Made by a program: the position numbers and the translations under genes. This document shows, in pieces, positions 6,932-13,389 of a DNA stretch of 20,129 nucleotides; position 1 is the stretch's first letter; each line of letters starts with the position of its first letter. The stretch spans positions 1-20,129 of IMG/VR virus record IMGVR_UViG_3300009104_000153. The stretch is one strand, 5' to 3'. The DNA is from a virus. The notes beneath the pieces are model-generated. The model was not told the DNA's origin. It saw only the letters and a list, made by a program, of their open reading frames with translations, and ran no database searches.

Positions 6932-7863
6932 GCCTTCGCTACGGGGCACGCACCCGACCCGCGTCCCTGGTGACGTCCTGGCTCAACAACCTCGACGGCA
7001 CGACGCCGCACGGCCCCGCCGGGTACTTCTGCGGCGGCGGCGCGTACACAACCGTCGACCGGTTCGCGTTCCCATCAGACTCGCGCACCACCCTCAGCAA
7101 CGGATTGCCGGCGAACTCTGACGAGGCGGGCGGCATGGCGAACTCTGGGACCGCCGGCTACGTCGGTGGAGGAAACGAATCGTCAGCCGTCACCACGGTT
7201 CTCAAACTGTTGTTCTCCGACGACTCCATCTCCACGCTAAGCACCGGCCTCTCCGTCGCACGGTGGGGAGTCGCCGGCATGGCGAACTCTGGAACCGCCG
7301 GCTACTTCGGCGGCGGCAACACCTCTGGAACGACGGTCGACAAGTACGACTTCTCCGACGACTCGCGCACCACGCTCGGCACCGGCCTCTCGATTGCGCG
7401 ACGGCAGCTCGCCGGCATGGCGAACTCAGGCACAGCCGGCTACTTCGCAGGCGGCTACGCGCCGAACCGCACCACGGTCGACAAGTACGACTTCTCCGAC
7501 GACTCGCGTTCCACGCTCGGCACCGGCCTGTCGGCGGCGACATCATCCTGCGGCGGCATGGCGAACTCTGGGACCGCCGGCTACGTCTGCGGCGGCTGGA
7601 CCGGCTCCAACGTCGACACGGTCGACAAGTTCGCGTTCTCCGACGACTCACGCACCACCCTGGCGGTCGGGCTGTCGATCGCCCGCAACGGCCCCGGCAC
7701 GATGGCGAACTCCGGCGTCGCCGGCTACGCCGGCGGTGCCAGCGGCACGAACTCATCGGTCGACAAGTTCACCTTCACCCACGACGCCCGTTCCACGCTC
7801 GGCACCGGCCTCTCGTACACGCCGTACAACCCGGCGTCGTTCGCAAACTCGGAAAGCATCTAA
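6928..7863 (+). CDS. Six-blade Kelch-like beta-propeller tail protein (likely receptor-binding)
   Basis: The start is the GTG at 6928 overlapping the previous stop; the frame is open further upstream, but that part overlaps the previous gene. The 311-residue product has a short N-terminal segment and then six repeats of about 46-48 residues. Each has the pattern MANSGTAGYxGGG, then TVDKYDFSDDSRTTLGTGLS. Repeat starts in DNA fall at 7135, 7279, 7417, 7558 and 7702, with a final half motif (FANS) at 7840. The first blade lacks the MANS strand, and the C-terminus supplies it, which would close the ring. The GG plus aromatic pattern is Kelch-like. Such propellers in phage tails commonly bind surface sugars or proteins, so receptor binding is likely but not proven. 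A coiled-coil gene follows with a TAATG overlap. Confidence 0.8.
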   Translation: MSLRYGARTRPASLVTSWLNNLDGTTPHGPAGYFCGGGAYTTVDRFAFPSDSRTTLSNGLPANSDEAGGMANSGTAGYVGGGNESSAVTTVLKLLFSDDSISTLSTGLSVARWGVAGMANSGTAGYFGGGNTSGTTVDKYDFSDDSRTTLGTGLSIARRQLAGMANSGTAGYFAGGYAPNRTTVDKYDFSDDSRSTLGTGLSAATSSCGGMANSGTAGYVCGGWTGSNVDTVDKFAFSDDSRTTLAVGLSIARNGPGTMANSGVAGYAGGASGTNSSVDKFTFTHDARSTLGTGLSYTPYNPASFANSESI

Positions 7864-8390
7864 TGGACATCCACCAGGCGATCAACGAGGTCCAGCAACC
7901 GAGAAGCCGATACCAGCTCGTCCACTTCGTCATCGGGCAGCACGACACGCCAGAGATGCGCTTCTACCAGCTCTGCATCGAGCTGCAGGACATGGGGTAC
8001 AAGCTGCGAATGGCTCGACTCGCAGTCCGCAAAGCGACCATCGAAATCGGCCGGCTCCTAGCCACAGGTGACGACCTCGACGCCATCGAAGCCGAAGAAA
8101 AGCAGGTCGACCTCGAACAAACCGAGATCGTCATGCGAGGCGCGGAACGAGAGATCGCCATCCTGACGGACCTATTCAACGAATCGCAGAAGTTCACCCG
8201 CGACGAAATCGAACACGCACAGCCCGACTACTGGAAGGCGCGCCTGACCAGGCAAACAAACCTCCAGGTGATGTCCGGCCACGTCCAGTGGGCGCAGCTC
8301 GACTCGATGCGCCAAATCGGCCTCCTCGACGAACTCGTCACCGACCGGGAAAACCAACTGGCAAACGGACACCAGGAGCTTCCGCGATGA
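7863..8390 (+). CDS. Coiled-coil protein, unknown (175 aa)
   Basis: ATG 7863 overlaps the previous stop by one base and has GGAAAG upstream. The product is nearly all helix, rich in Glu, Gln and Leu, with a long predicted coiled coil at roughly 40-115 (AVRKATIEIGRLLATGDD, then EEKQVDLEQTEI). A conserved-looking C-terminal segment reads HAQPDYWKARLTRQTNLQ. I believe proteins of this pattern occur in other aquatic phages near tail fibre genes, without known function. Its position after the propeller suggests a fibre chaperone, fibre stalk or assembly factor. No enzyme motif is visible. The stop overlaps the next start (ATGA). Confidence 0.6.
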   Translation: MDIHQAINEVQQPRSRYQLVHFVIGQHDTPEMRFYQLCIELQDMGYKLRMARLAVRKATIEIGRLLATGDDLDAIEAEEKQVDLEQTEIVMRGAEREIAILTDLFNESQKFTRDEIEHAQPDYWKARLTRQTNLQVMSGHVQWAQLDSMRQIGLLDELVTDRENQLANGHQELPR

Positions 8391-8668
8391 CTTATCTGAC
8401 GTGGCAACTATCCGTCGACGGCGTCAGCGGCACCGGTCCAGAAGCCGCGATCGCGGCCCGCGGCGGCAACGCCGAGGCCAGCTGGGCTGTCGACACAAAC
8501 GGCATCCGCGTCGGTTACCTCACCGTGGCCGCCGACCTCACCGGCCTCGACGCCTGGGATGTCACCGAGGTAACCGAGGCCAAAGCGCTCGCGTTCTGTC
8601 GAAAGTTGTACGCCGACGCGGCGCTCCTCGACGACGGCTACATCAGTGGGCCAACCCCGCCGTCGTGA
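8387..8668 (+). CDS. Small protein, unknown (93 aa)
   Basis: ATG 8387 overlaps the preceding stop (ATGA) and has AGGAGC upstream. The 93-residue product has an N-terminal beta-like half (MTYLTWQLSVDGVSG) and a C-terminal helix (EAKALAFCRKLYADAALL). I do not recognise a family. It lies between the tail-fibre-like genes and the endolysin, and its stop overlaps the endolysin start (GTGA), so it may be a tail or lysis accessory. Confidence 0.5.
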   Translation: MTYLTWQLSVDGVSGTGPEAAIAARGGNAEASWAVDTNGIRVGYLTVAADLTGLDAWDVTEVTEAKALAFCRKLYADAALLDDGYISGPTPPS

Positions 8669-9279
8669 CCTACGCCGGCTACGACGACGACCTCGAATAC
8701 CTCGAGCAGTACCGCGACGACGGCGACGAAAACGTTCGCCTCCTCGAACCGCTCCTCGCGTACCGGCTCGCCTCCGCGTACCGGCGTAGCCGCCGGATGC
8801 GCGACCACGTCACCATCGAGTCGGCGGGCCGCACCCGAGCCGAGCAGCAGTACCTGTACGACGGCTACAAGGCCGGCAAACCTGGTTTCAACCTGGCAGC
8901 CAACCCGGACCGGATCATCGGCCGGCACGGCTCGACGACGTTCGTCGGTTCCTGGCACATGGAGCAGCCCGACGGGCACACCTACGCCGTCGACCTGACG
9001 CACCACGGCCGCGACGACTGGGCGCGTATCCACGAGATCCTCCGGTCGTTCGGCCTGCACACCACCGTCCGCGGCGAACCGTGGCACCACCAGGCCACGA
9101 CGATCCGAGGGCCCCTGCCGGGCCCGTTCCCAGATGACCTGCAACCAGAGGAGGACCAGTTGACCCCTGAGCTGGAAGAAAAGTTGGAGGGCCTCGCAAC
9201 GTGGTTCTTCAACGGCGTGAAGATGATCCTCGACCGCCTCGAGGAAGTCGAAGCAGCCGTCAAGGAGGCAAAGAAGTGA
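8665..9279 (+). CDS. Endolysin, M15-type (VanY-like) zinc peptidase
   Basis: A 204-residue protein starts at GTG 8665, overlapping the previous stop. Residues 50-142 match the D-Ala-D-Ala carboxypeptidase / L-Ala-D-Glu peptidase (M15) fold. GSWHMEQPDGHTYAVDL provides the zinc ligands H98 and D110, and GEPWHH provides E138 and H141. The enzyme would cut peptide stems in host peptidoglycan. There is no signal peptide, in keeping with holin-dependent release. After residue 145 comes a Pro-rich linker and then a highly charged helical tail (about 165-204) in place of a known wall-binding domain. A strong AGAGGAGGA lies just before an in-frame TTG (codon 166), so a separate short C-terminal product is possible. 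The holin gene overlaps its stop. Confidence 0.87.
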   Translation: MTYAGYDDDLEYLEQYRDDGDENVRLLEPLLAYRLASAYRRSRRMRDHVTIESAGRTRAEQQYLYDGYKAGKPGFNLAANPDRIIGRHGSTTFVGSWHMEQPDGHTYAVDLTHHGRDDWARIHEILRSFGLHTTVRGEPWHHQATTIRGPLPGPFPDDLQPEEDQLTPELEEKLEGLATWFFNGVKMILDRLEEVEAAVKEAKK

Positions 9280-9488
9280 GCGAGTACCTGGACTTGATCG
9301 AACGCGTCGTCATGACCGCTGTCCAATGCTTCGCGGCGCTGATGCTCGCCGACGGCACCGGCCTGCTCTACAGCATCGACGCCGTCGAGGCCGCCGCGTG
9401 CGCCGGCATGGCCGCCGGCCTGTCCGTCATCAAGGGCTTCGCCGCGCAGAAGCTCGTCGGCGACAAGTCCGCTTCGCTCGTGAAGTGA
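9276..9488 (+). CDS. Holin (r1t-like, two membrane segments)
   Basis: A GTG start at 9276 is preceded by AAGGAGG at about eight bases, the strongest site in the lysis block. The 70-residue product has two hydrophobic segments, roughly 10-27 (VVMTAVQCFAALML) and 36-56 (AVEAAACAGMAAGLSVI), separated by a short turn, with a basic C-terminal tail (AQKLVGDKSASLVK). This layout matches the r1t holin family of Gram-positive phages. It would form membrane lesions that release the endolysin encoded just upstream. The start overlaps the endolysin stop. Confidence 0.82.
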   Translation: MSEYLDLIERVVMTAVQCFAALMLADGTGLLYSIDAVEAAACAGMAAGLSVIKGFAAQKLVGDKSASLVK

Positions 9489-10327
9489 CCAAAGACGACA
9501 CCGACGAAACACCGACCAGCTGGAAACAGCTGAGGGTCAAAACGAACCTTGGGGTGCTGGCCTCGGCCGCCCTGGTGCTCGGCACCGTCCTGTGGCAGGG
9601 CTTCCAGATCAACGCCGCCGTCGAATCGAACTCCGACTCGGTCGCGGACCTGACCCTCGTCGTCGACGAACTCGCCGGCGCGGTATCGCTCGCCAACGAG
9701 CTCGACACGCGCACGGAGATCCTGTTCGGCGAAATAGATTCGCTGCGCGGCCAGTACCAGGAGCAGGCCGACCTGTGGATCGAAATATCGACGAACACGG
9801 AACGCGCCGAGCAGCTCCGCGCCGACCTCGACTCGACGCAGTGGCAGGTCGACGACATCCTGGTGCGCGCCGGCGAGTTCTACGCGATCAACGACACCGT
9901 GAACGACCTGCAGTGGAAGGTCGACGACCTGGAACGCCGCGTCGCCGAAGCGTTCGGCATGGAAATGGCCGACGACGGCGGTGCCGACCTCGACTGGCAG
10001 GTGTCGGATCTGATCCGGCAGGTCGCCGAGCTCCAGGGCCGCGTCAACGCGTCCGGCGACCTCGAGTGGAAGATCACCGACCTCGAGAACGGCCTCGACT
10101 GGGAGATCGACGAGCTGACCCGCCAGGTCACCGAACTACGCGTCCGGTTAGACACCGGGCACGGCGTCGAACAATGGCAGATCGACGACCTGTGGAACCA
10201 CTCCCACGATGTCTACGGCCGCACCGACGACCTGTACGGCCGCACCGACGACCTGTACGACCTCGTCTGGCGCATCTGGTACGCCGTCGAGTCACAGCAG
10301 TGGTCGCATCCGTACCTGTTCGACTAG
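9485..10327 (+). CDS. Membrane-anchored coiled-coil protein with Trp-centred repeats
   Basis: This 280-residue protein starts at GTG 9485, overlapping the holin stop. Residues 1-20 are charged, 22-42 are a single hydrophobic anchor (LGVLASAALVLGTVLWQGF), and the rest is a long acidic helical region. A motif W-[QKE]-[VI]-[DST]-[DE]-[LI] occurs six times, with Trp at residues 120, 144, 171, 195, 206 and 231, mostly 24-27 apart. The end has a perfect heptad duplication (YGRTDDL twice, 244-257) and then an aromatic C-terminus. The topology is probably cytoplasmic N-terminus with the body outside. Location directly after the holin suggests a lysis role, for example a spanin-like rod or regulator. 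I do not recognise a family, and the role is inference. Confidence 0.75.
   Translation: MTKDDTDETPTSWKQLRVKTNLGVLASAALVLGTVLWQGFQINAAVESNSDSVADLTLVVDELAGAVSLANELDTRTEILFGEIDSLRGQYQEQADLWIEISTNTERAEQLRADLDSTQWQVDDILVRAGEFYAINDTVNDLQWKVDDLERRVAEAFGMEMADDGGADLDWQVSDLIRQVAELQGRVNASGDLEWKITDLENGLDWEIDELTRQVTELRVRLDTGHGVEQWQIDDLWNHSHDVYGRTDDLYGRTDDLYDLVWRIWYAVESQQWSHPYLFD
10214..10255 (+). repeat. Perfect 21-bp tandem duplication inside the coiled-coil gene
   Basis: Bases 10214-10234 and 10235-10255 are identical, 21 bases each, and encode YGRTDDL twice. The unit is exactly seven codons, one coiled-coil heptad. Exact identity, including third positions, points to a recent duplication by slippage or to a site where length variation may occur. 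Confidence 0.9.
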
Positions 10328-10337
10328 GCGGTGACCC

Positions 10338-10523
10338 GTGTCAAAGATGACGAAGCTGATCGCGTCGATCACCGGCCTCCTCGTCGCCCTGGGCACCCTT
10401 GTCGGCACCGTGTCGATGACGATCGGCAAAGGACCGGAGCCGGCCCCCGCAGGCATCACAATCGTGCTGAATAGCGCCGAGGCGTTCGAGGACTTCCTCG
10501 AGAACCACCCGTCGAACGGCTGA
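10338..10523 (+). CDS. Small membrane protein in the lysis block (61 aa)
   Basis: A GTG start at 10338, with AGGCGGTGA upstream, encodes 61 residues. One hydrophobic segment spans about residues 7-30 (LIASITGLLVALGTLVGTV), preceded by two lysines and followed by an acidic tail (AEAFEDFLEN). This is the last gene before a strong terminator. It could be a second holin, an antiholin or a pinholin partner of the two-segment holin at 9276. An in-frame ATG three codons later (10347) is a possible alternative start. There is no recognised family; the assignment rests on the membrane segment and position. Confidence 0.6.
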   Translation: MSKMTKLIASITGLLVALGTLVGTVSMTIGKGPEPAPAGITIVLNSAEAFEDFLENHPSNG

Positions 10524-10554
10524 CTGTCACACCCGCCTGCTACAAGATCCGCAA

Positions 10555-10593
10555 CGCCCCCGCCGGTCACCCGGTGGGGGCGCTGCCTCTTTT
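10555..10593 (+). terminator. Rho-independent terminator after the lysis block
   Basis: A 12-bp stem (10555-10566 with 10571-10582, one G-T wobble) closes on a TCAC tetraloop and is followed by CTGCCTCTTTT. It lies 31 bases after the last lysis gene and ends the late operon before the DNA-metabolism operon. Confidence 0.88.
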
Positions 10594-10663
10594 GGGGGCA
10601 TCCCCGAGGTGCCGGCCCCGTTGGACTATGGTGCGGCGTCGTACACGAGCCAGGGGGGCTGGC
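10594..10663 (+). promoter_or_regulatory. Probable promoter region of the second operon
   Basis: This is the spacer between the terminator and the first gene of the replication/regulation operon. A TATGGT at 10627-10632 fits the loose actinobacterial -10 pattern, but I see no convincing -35 at the right distance. An AGGGGGG ribosome binding site lies shortly before ATG 10664. The case rests mainly on context: a terminator just before a co-directional operon requires a promoter here. Confidence 0.35.
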
Positions 10664-11305
10664 ATGGACATCATCCGCGTCGCGGACAAGCTCAAAGCGT
10701 TCCGGCAGGACTTCCCGCCGATCGACTACGGACTAATCCAGTCGTTCACCGAGGACCAAGTCGGCGACGTGCCACGCGTGGTCGGCACCTGCAAGGTCGT
10801 CGACCTCCACACCGGCGTGGTGCTCGCCGAGGCGCACGGCACCCGCGCCCTACGCCCGCCGGTGCCCGGCGCGCAGGGGGCACGAGACACCCGCGACCCT
10901 GACCGGGCGATGACGCAGGCCCTCGGCCGCGTCCTCGGCCTTTTGGGCTACGCCGACGCCGAGTCGATCGAAGGCGACACCGACCTGCCGGACGAAACGG
11001 TGCCGGCCGCTTCGAAACCGCCGCCTGCTCCGCGTCCTCGAGGCGAGAACCCGGCGGTCCGCGCGAAGGCGGTGCTGGCCGGTCAAGCCGAACCGGAACC
11101 CGCACCTGACGAAAGCCTGGTCGACGCCGCCCCTTTACGCGAAGCCCTGAACGGGCTCGACGCGTATGGGAAGGGCACGGCCCGCGCGATGCTGGACAAG
11201 GCCGGCATCCCGGTGCCGTTGCCGGCCCGCGTGAAGCCGGAAGAAACGGTGCTAATCCAGCAGATCATCGACCGGGCCGACGCTGCGTCGCCGCAGGCGT
11301 CATGA
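10664..11305 (+). CDS. Possible ssDNA-binding / annealing-type protein
   Basis: ATG 10664 follows AGGGGGG; the frame is open upstream but across the terminator, so this start is preferred. The 213-residue protein has an N-terminal domain (about 1-105) with IIRVADKLKAFRQDFPP, a beta segment containing VVGTCKVVDLHTGVVLAEAHG, and then DPDRAMTQALGRVLGLLGYAD. That layout resembles phage ssDNA-binding/annealing accessory proteins whose hallmark is a block of the type ENCETSAIGRALALAGY, but the match is divergent. A Pro/Ala-rich linker joins a small helical C-terminal domain (about 160-210). As first gene of the operon, followed by a nuclease and a Rep-like gene, a role in replication or recombination is reasonable. 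Confidence is moderate for a real gene and low for function. Confidence 0.6.
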   Translation: MDIIRVADKLKAFRQDFPPIDYGLIQSFTEDQVGDVPRVVGTCKVVDLHTGVVLAEAHGTRALRPPVPGAQGARDTRDPDRAMTQALGRVLGLLGYADAESIEGDTDLPDETVPAASKPPPAPRPRGENPAVRAKAVLAGQAEPEPAPDESLVDAAPLREALNGLDAYGKGTARAMLDKAGIPVPLPARVKPEETVLIQQIIDRADAASPQAS

Positions 11306-11610
11306 GGCGGCCGTCGGCCCGCTGGACCGATCCAGCGACGTCGCATGAGGCCCCCGCCGGCCTCGACCTGACCGACATCCAGCAGAACATCGTTGACGTG
11401 TTCACCGACCTCGGCGAACTCACCGACGAGGAGCTCGTCGCCCGCTACCAGGGCCGGTACGGCTCCACGGGCCCGTCGACGATCCGCACCCGCCGCCGCG
11501 AGCTGCAGGACGCCGGCATCGTCGAGGTCTGCGGCCGCTCCACCACGGAAGGAGGCCGCCCATGCCAGGTGTTCCGACTCACTCAATCGACGCTGTTTCC
11601 GGTGTCGTAA
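11302..11610 (+). CDS. Winged-helix DNA-binding protein
   Basis: ATG 11302 overlaps the previous stop (ATGA). The 102-residue protein starts with RWTDPATSHEA, a lead-in common in actinophage small HTH proteins. It continues with LTDIQQNIVDVFTDLGELTDEELVARYQ and STIRTRRRELQDAGIVEVCGR, a typical wHTH with recognition helix followed by a beta wing (EGGRPCQVFRL). It could regulate phage operons or assist replication. The last 49 bases overlap the start of the nuclease gene, an unusually long overlap for this genome. Confidence 0.78.
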   Translation: MRRPSARWTDPATSHEAPAGLDLTDIQQNIVDVFTDLGELTDEELVARYQGRYGSTGPSTIRTRRRELQDAGIVEVCGRSTTEGGRPCQVFRLTQSTLFPVS

Positions 11611-11885
11611 CCGAAGCCCAATGGCAGCAAACCGTGATCGACGCCGCCGAAGTGTTCGGCTGGTGGACCTACCACACCCACGACTCCCGCCGATCAACAC
11701 CCGGTTTTCCCGACCTGGTCTTGATCCGGCCGCCACGGGTCATCTTTCTCGAGCTGAAACGCGAAACGGGCCGCCTCACCCCGGCCCAACGCGAAGTCCT
11801 CGGCCTCCTGGCCGGCTGCCCCGGCGTCGAATCACACGTCGCGCGGCCGTCCGAATGGCCACAAGTTGTGGAGTGGCTGTCATGA
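11562..11885 (+). CDS. VRR-Nuc type nuclease
   Basis: ATG 11562 has an excellent AAGGAGG (11549-11555) at six bases, so the 49-base overlap with the preceding gene looks real. The 107-residue protein matches the VRR-Nuc branch of the PD-(D/E)xK nucleases: a helix with EAQWQQTVIDAAE, then TPGFPDLVLIRPP (D51), then VIFLELKRETGRLTPAQ (E64, K66 and Q76). Small stand-alone VRR-Nuc proteins are common in phages and may cut branched DNA such as Holliday junctions or replication intermediates. With the annealing-like and Rep-like genes nearby, a role in DNA processing before packaging is plausible. Confidence 0.87.
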   Translation: MPGVPTHSIDAVSGVVTEAQWQQTVIDAAEVFGWWTYHTHDSRRSTPGFPDLVLIRPPRVIFLELKRETGRLTPAQREVLGLLAGCPGVESHVARPSEWPQVVEWLS

Positions 11886-12460
11886 CCCTGCTGTCATGCG
11901 CAACCGAGACCCAGGAGTTGCCGCTTACCGGGTCGCCACTCACAGCGGAACAGGTGCCGGCCGGCACGACGCCCCCGACGACGGTCTCATCCATGCCGCC
12001 GTCGGCCCTTCCACGATCGTCCCGGCCGGCCCCTGTTCCATCCACGACGGTGACCGCCGACGCCGCGCCCGTCCAGGTAAGCGTCACGCCGGCCACCACC
12101 ACCACCTCGACGACCTCGACGACGGTGCCGGCCGTCTGGGCCGCAGCCGTCGAGGGCTGGAGGCCGTATGTCGCCGTCTGGTTCCGACCGGAACACGTCG
12201 ACCTGGTCCTCGACCTCATTGCCTGCGAATCATCCGGCGACCCGGACGCGTACAACGACACCGAAGCGGCGAACGGTATGAACGCCGCCGGCCTGCTCCA
12301 GCACCTTGACGGCTACTGGCCGACCCGGGCGATCAGGGCGAACGCCGCCGGCTACGGCAACGGCGGCGACATCTTCAACCCGCTCGACCAGCTCGCCGTG
12401 TCCGCGTGGCTCGCCTACCAGACGCCGCAGGGCTTCGACCATTGGGAGTGTCACCGATGA
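11882..12460 (+). CDS. Exported transglycosylase-like (lysozyme-fold) protein
   Basis: The 192-residue product starts at ATG 11882 (ATGA overlap). A second in-frame ATG at 11855 would add nine residues and lengthen the hydrophobic lead before a lipobox-like LLSC; it lacks a ribosome binding site. Residues 20-85 are a Pro/Thr/Ser-rich linker ending TTTTSTTSTTVPAV. Residues 95-192 form a lysozyme-like domain: LIACESSGDPDAYN (catalytic E116), AAGLLQHLDGYWPTRA, GDIFNPLDQLAVSAWLAY and a final WECHR; C115 and C190 may bond. This resembles the peptidoglycan-active domains of resuscitation-promoting or SLT-like proteins in Acidimicrobiia. It is far from the lysis block, so a role in wall remodelling or host interaction is possible. 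The function as a muralytic enzyme is inferred from motifs. Confidence 0.78.
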   Translation: MTLLSCATETQELPLTGSPLTAEQVPAGTTPPTTVSSMPPSALPRSSRPAPVPSTTVTADAAPVQVSVTPATTTTSTTSTTVPAVWAAAVEGWRPYVAVWFRPEHVDLVLDLIACESSGDPDAYNDTEAANGMNAAGLLQHLDGYWPTRAIRANAAGYGNGGDIFNPLDQLAVSAWLAYQTPQGFDHWECHR

Positions 12461-13389
12461 GCCTGCTGCGCGCCGACGCCCTGTCCATTCCGCTCGCCGA
12501 CGACAGCGTCGACCTCGTCGTTACGAGCCCGCCGTACTTCGCCCTGCGTTCGTACCAAGATGGCGACGAGCATTACGACGGGCAGATCGGGTCGGAGCCG
12601 TCACCGCAGGAGTTCCTAGAAGCATTGTGGGCAGCGACGGTCGAGATGGTCCGGGTGGTGAAGCCGTCCGGGTCGATCTTCGTCAACCTCGGCGACAAGT
12701 ACGCCGGGTCGAACGGGCAGTCAGGTGGCCCGTCGCAACTTAGCGGTGCGACATACAGCCCGGACGGCACCCGGACGAAAGCAGCGAAGAAAGGCGGCTA
12801 CGTCCCCAAGACATCCGTGCGCACCAAGTCCCTGATGGGTCTGCCGTGGCGTTACGCCATCGGGTGCATCGACGACCTCGACCTGATCCTCCGCTCCGAG
12901 ATCGTCTGGTCGAAACCGAACGGCCTACCGGAGTCGGTCACCGACCGGGTGCGCCGCAGTCATGAACAGTGGTTCCATTTCACGTTGGAGCCTCGCTACT
13001 TCTCGGCGATCGACGAGATTCGCGAACATCACAAGGAGCCGGAACGGTCCACCAACCCGTTGGGCAAACTCCCCGGTTCGGTGTGGTCGATCCCATCCGA
13101 ACCACTCCAAGTCCCCGACCATCTCGGCGTGGATCATTTCGCAGCGTTCCCGCAGGAATGGCCGAGGCGTTTGATCCTCGGTTGGTCACCGCCTGACGGC
13201 GTGGTGCTCGACCCGTTCGTCGGAACCGGAACCGTCCCAATGGTCGCCAGGGCACTCGGGCGAACCGGTGTCGGCGTCGACCTGTCAGCCGACTACCTGC
13301 GCCTCGCCAACTGGCGGGTGTTCCAATCCGGTCACGCAGCTAAGACGATGCGACGCACCAACCAGGAGCGCCAGGGGTCGCTGCTGTGA
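12457..13389 (+). CDS. DNA methyltransferase, beta class (N6-adenine or N4-cytosine)
   Basis: ATG 12457 overlaps the previous stop and has GGGAGTG upstream. The 310-residue protein has the catalytic motif IV TSPPYF near the N-terminus (23-28) and the SAM-binding motif I DPFVGTGT near the C-terminus (252-259), followed by GVGVDLSADYLRLA. Motif IV before motif I defines the beta group. The middle region, including KSLMGLPWRYAI and WSKPNGLPESVTDR, fits site-specific methylases and contains the target recognition part. No restriction endonuclease gene is nearby, so it is an orphan. It most likely protects phage DNA from host restriction or marks DNA for replication or packaging. SPPY is compatible with either N4-cytosine or N6-adenine methylation, so the modified base cannot be settled by sequence alone. 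Confidence 0.93.
   Translation: MSLLRADALSIPLADDSVDLVVTSPPYFALRSYQDGDEHYDGQIGSEPSPQEFLEALWAATVEMVRVVKPSGSIFVNLGDKYAGSNGQSGGPSQLSGATYSPDGTRTKAAKKGGYVPKTSVRTKSLMGLPWRYAIGCIDDLDLILRSEIVWSKPNGLPESVTDRVRRSHEQWFHFTLEPRYFSAIDEIREHHKEPERSTNPLGKLPGSVWSIPSEPLQVPDHLGVDHFAAFPQEWPRRLILGWSPPDGVVLDPFVGTGTVPMVARALGRTGVGVDLSADYLRLANWRVFQSGHAAKTMRRTNQERQGSLL

Noticed and set aside
7135-7850. CRISPR-like or satellite array at the regularly spaced repeats
   Set aside because: Spacing of 138-144 bases, in-frame coding and Kelch-like pattern show these are protein repeats.
7263-7862. Upstream extension of the coiled-coil gene frame through the propeller gene
   Set aside because: It reads the propeller repeats in a second frame, giving Arg-rich repetitive sequence; the TAATG start at 7863 is better.
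10627-10632. TATGGT as a definite -10 promoter box
   Set aside because: No -35 at a suitable distance and only a loose partner (TGTGGT at 15270) elsewhere; kept only as a low-confidence promoter region.
11855-11881. Upstream ATG for the transglycosylase gene, giving a longer lipoprotein-like leader
   Set aside because: No ribosome binding site and a weak, uncharged N-terminus; the ATGA overlap start at 11882 fits the genome style better, though the question is not closed.
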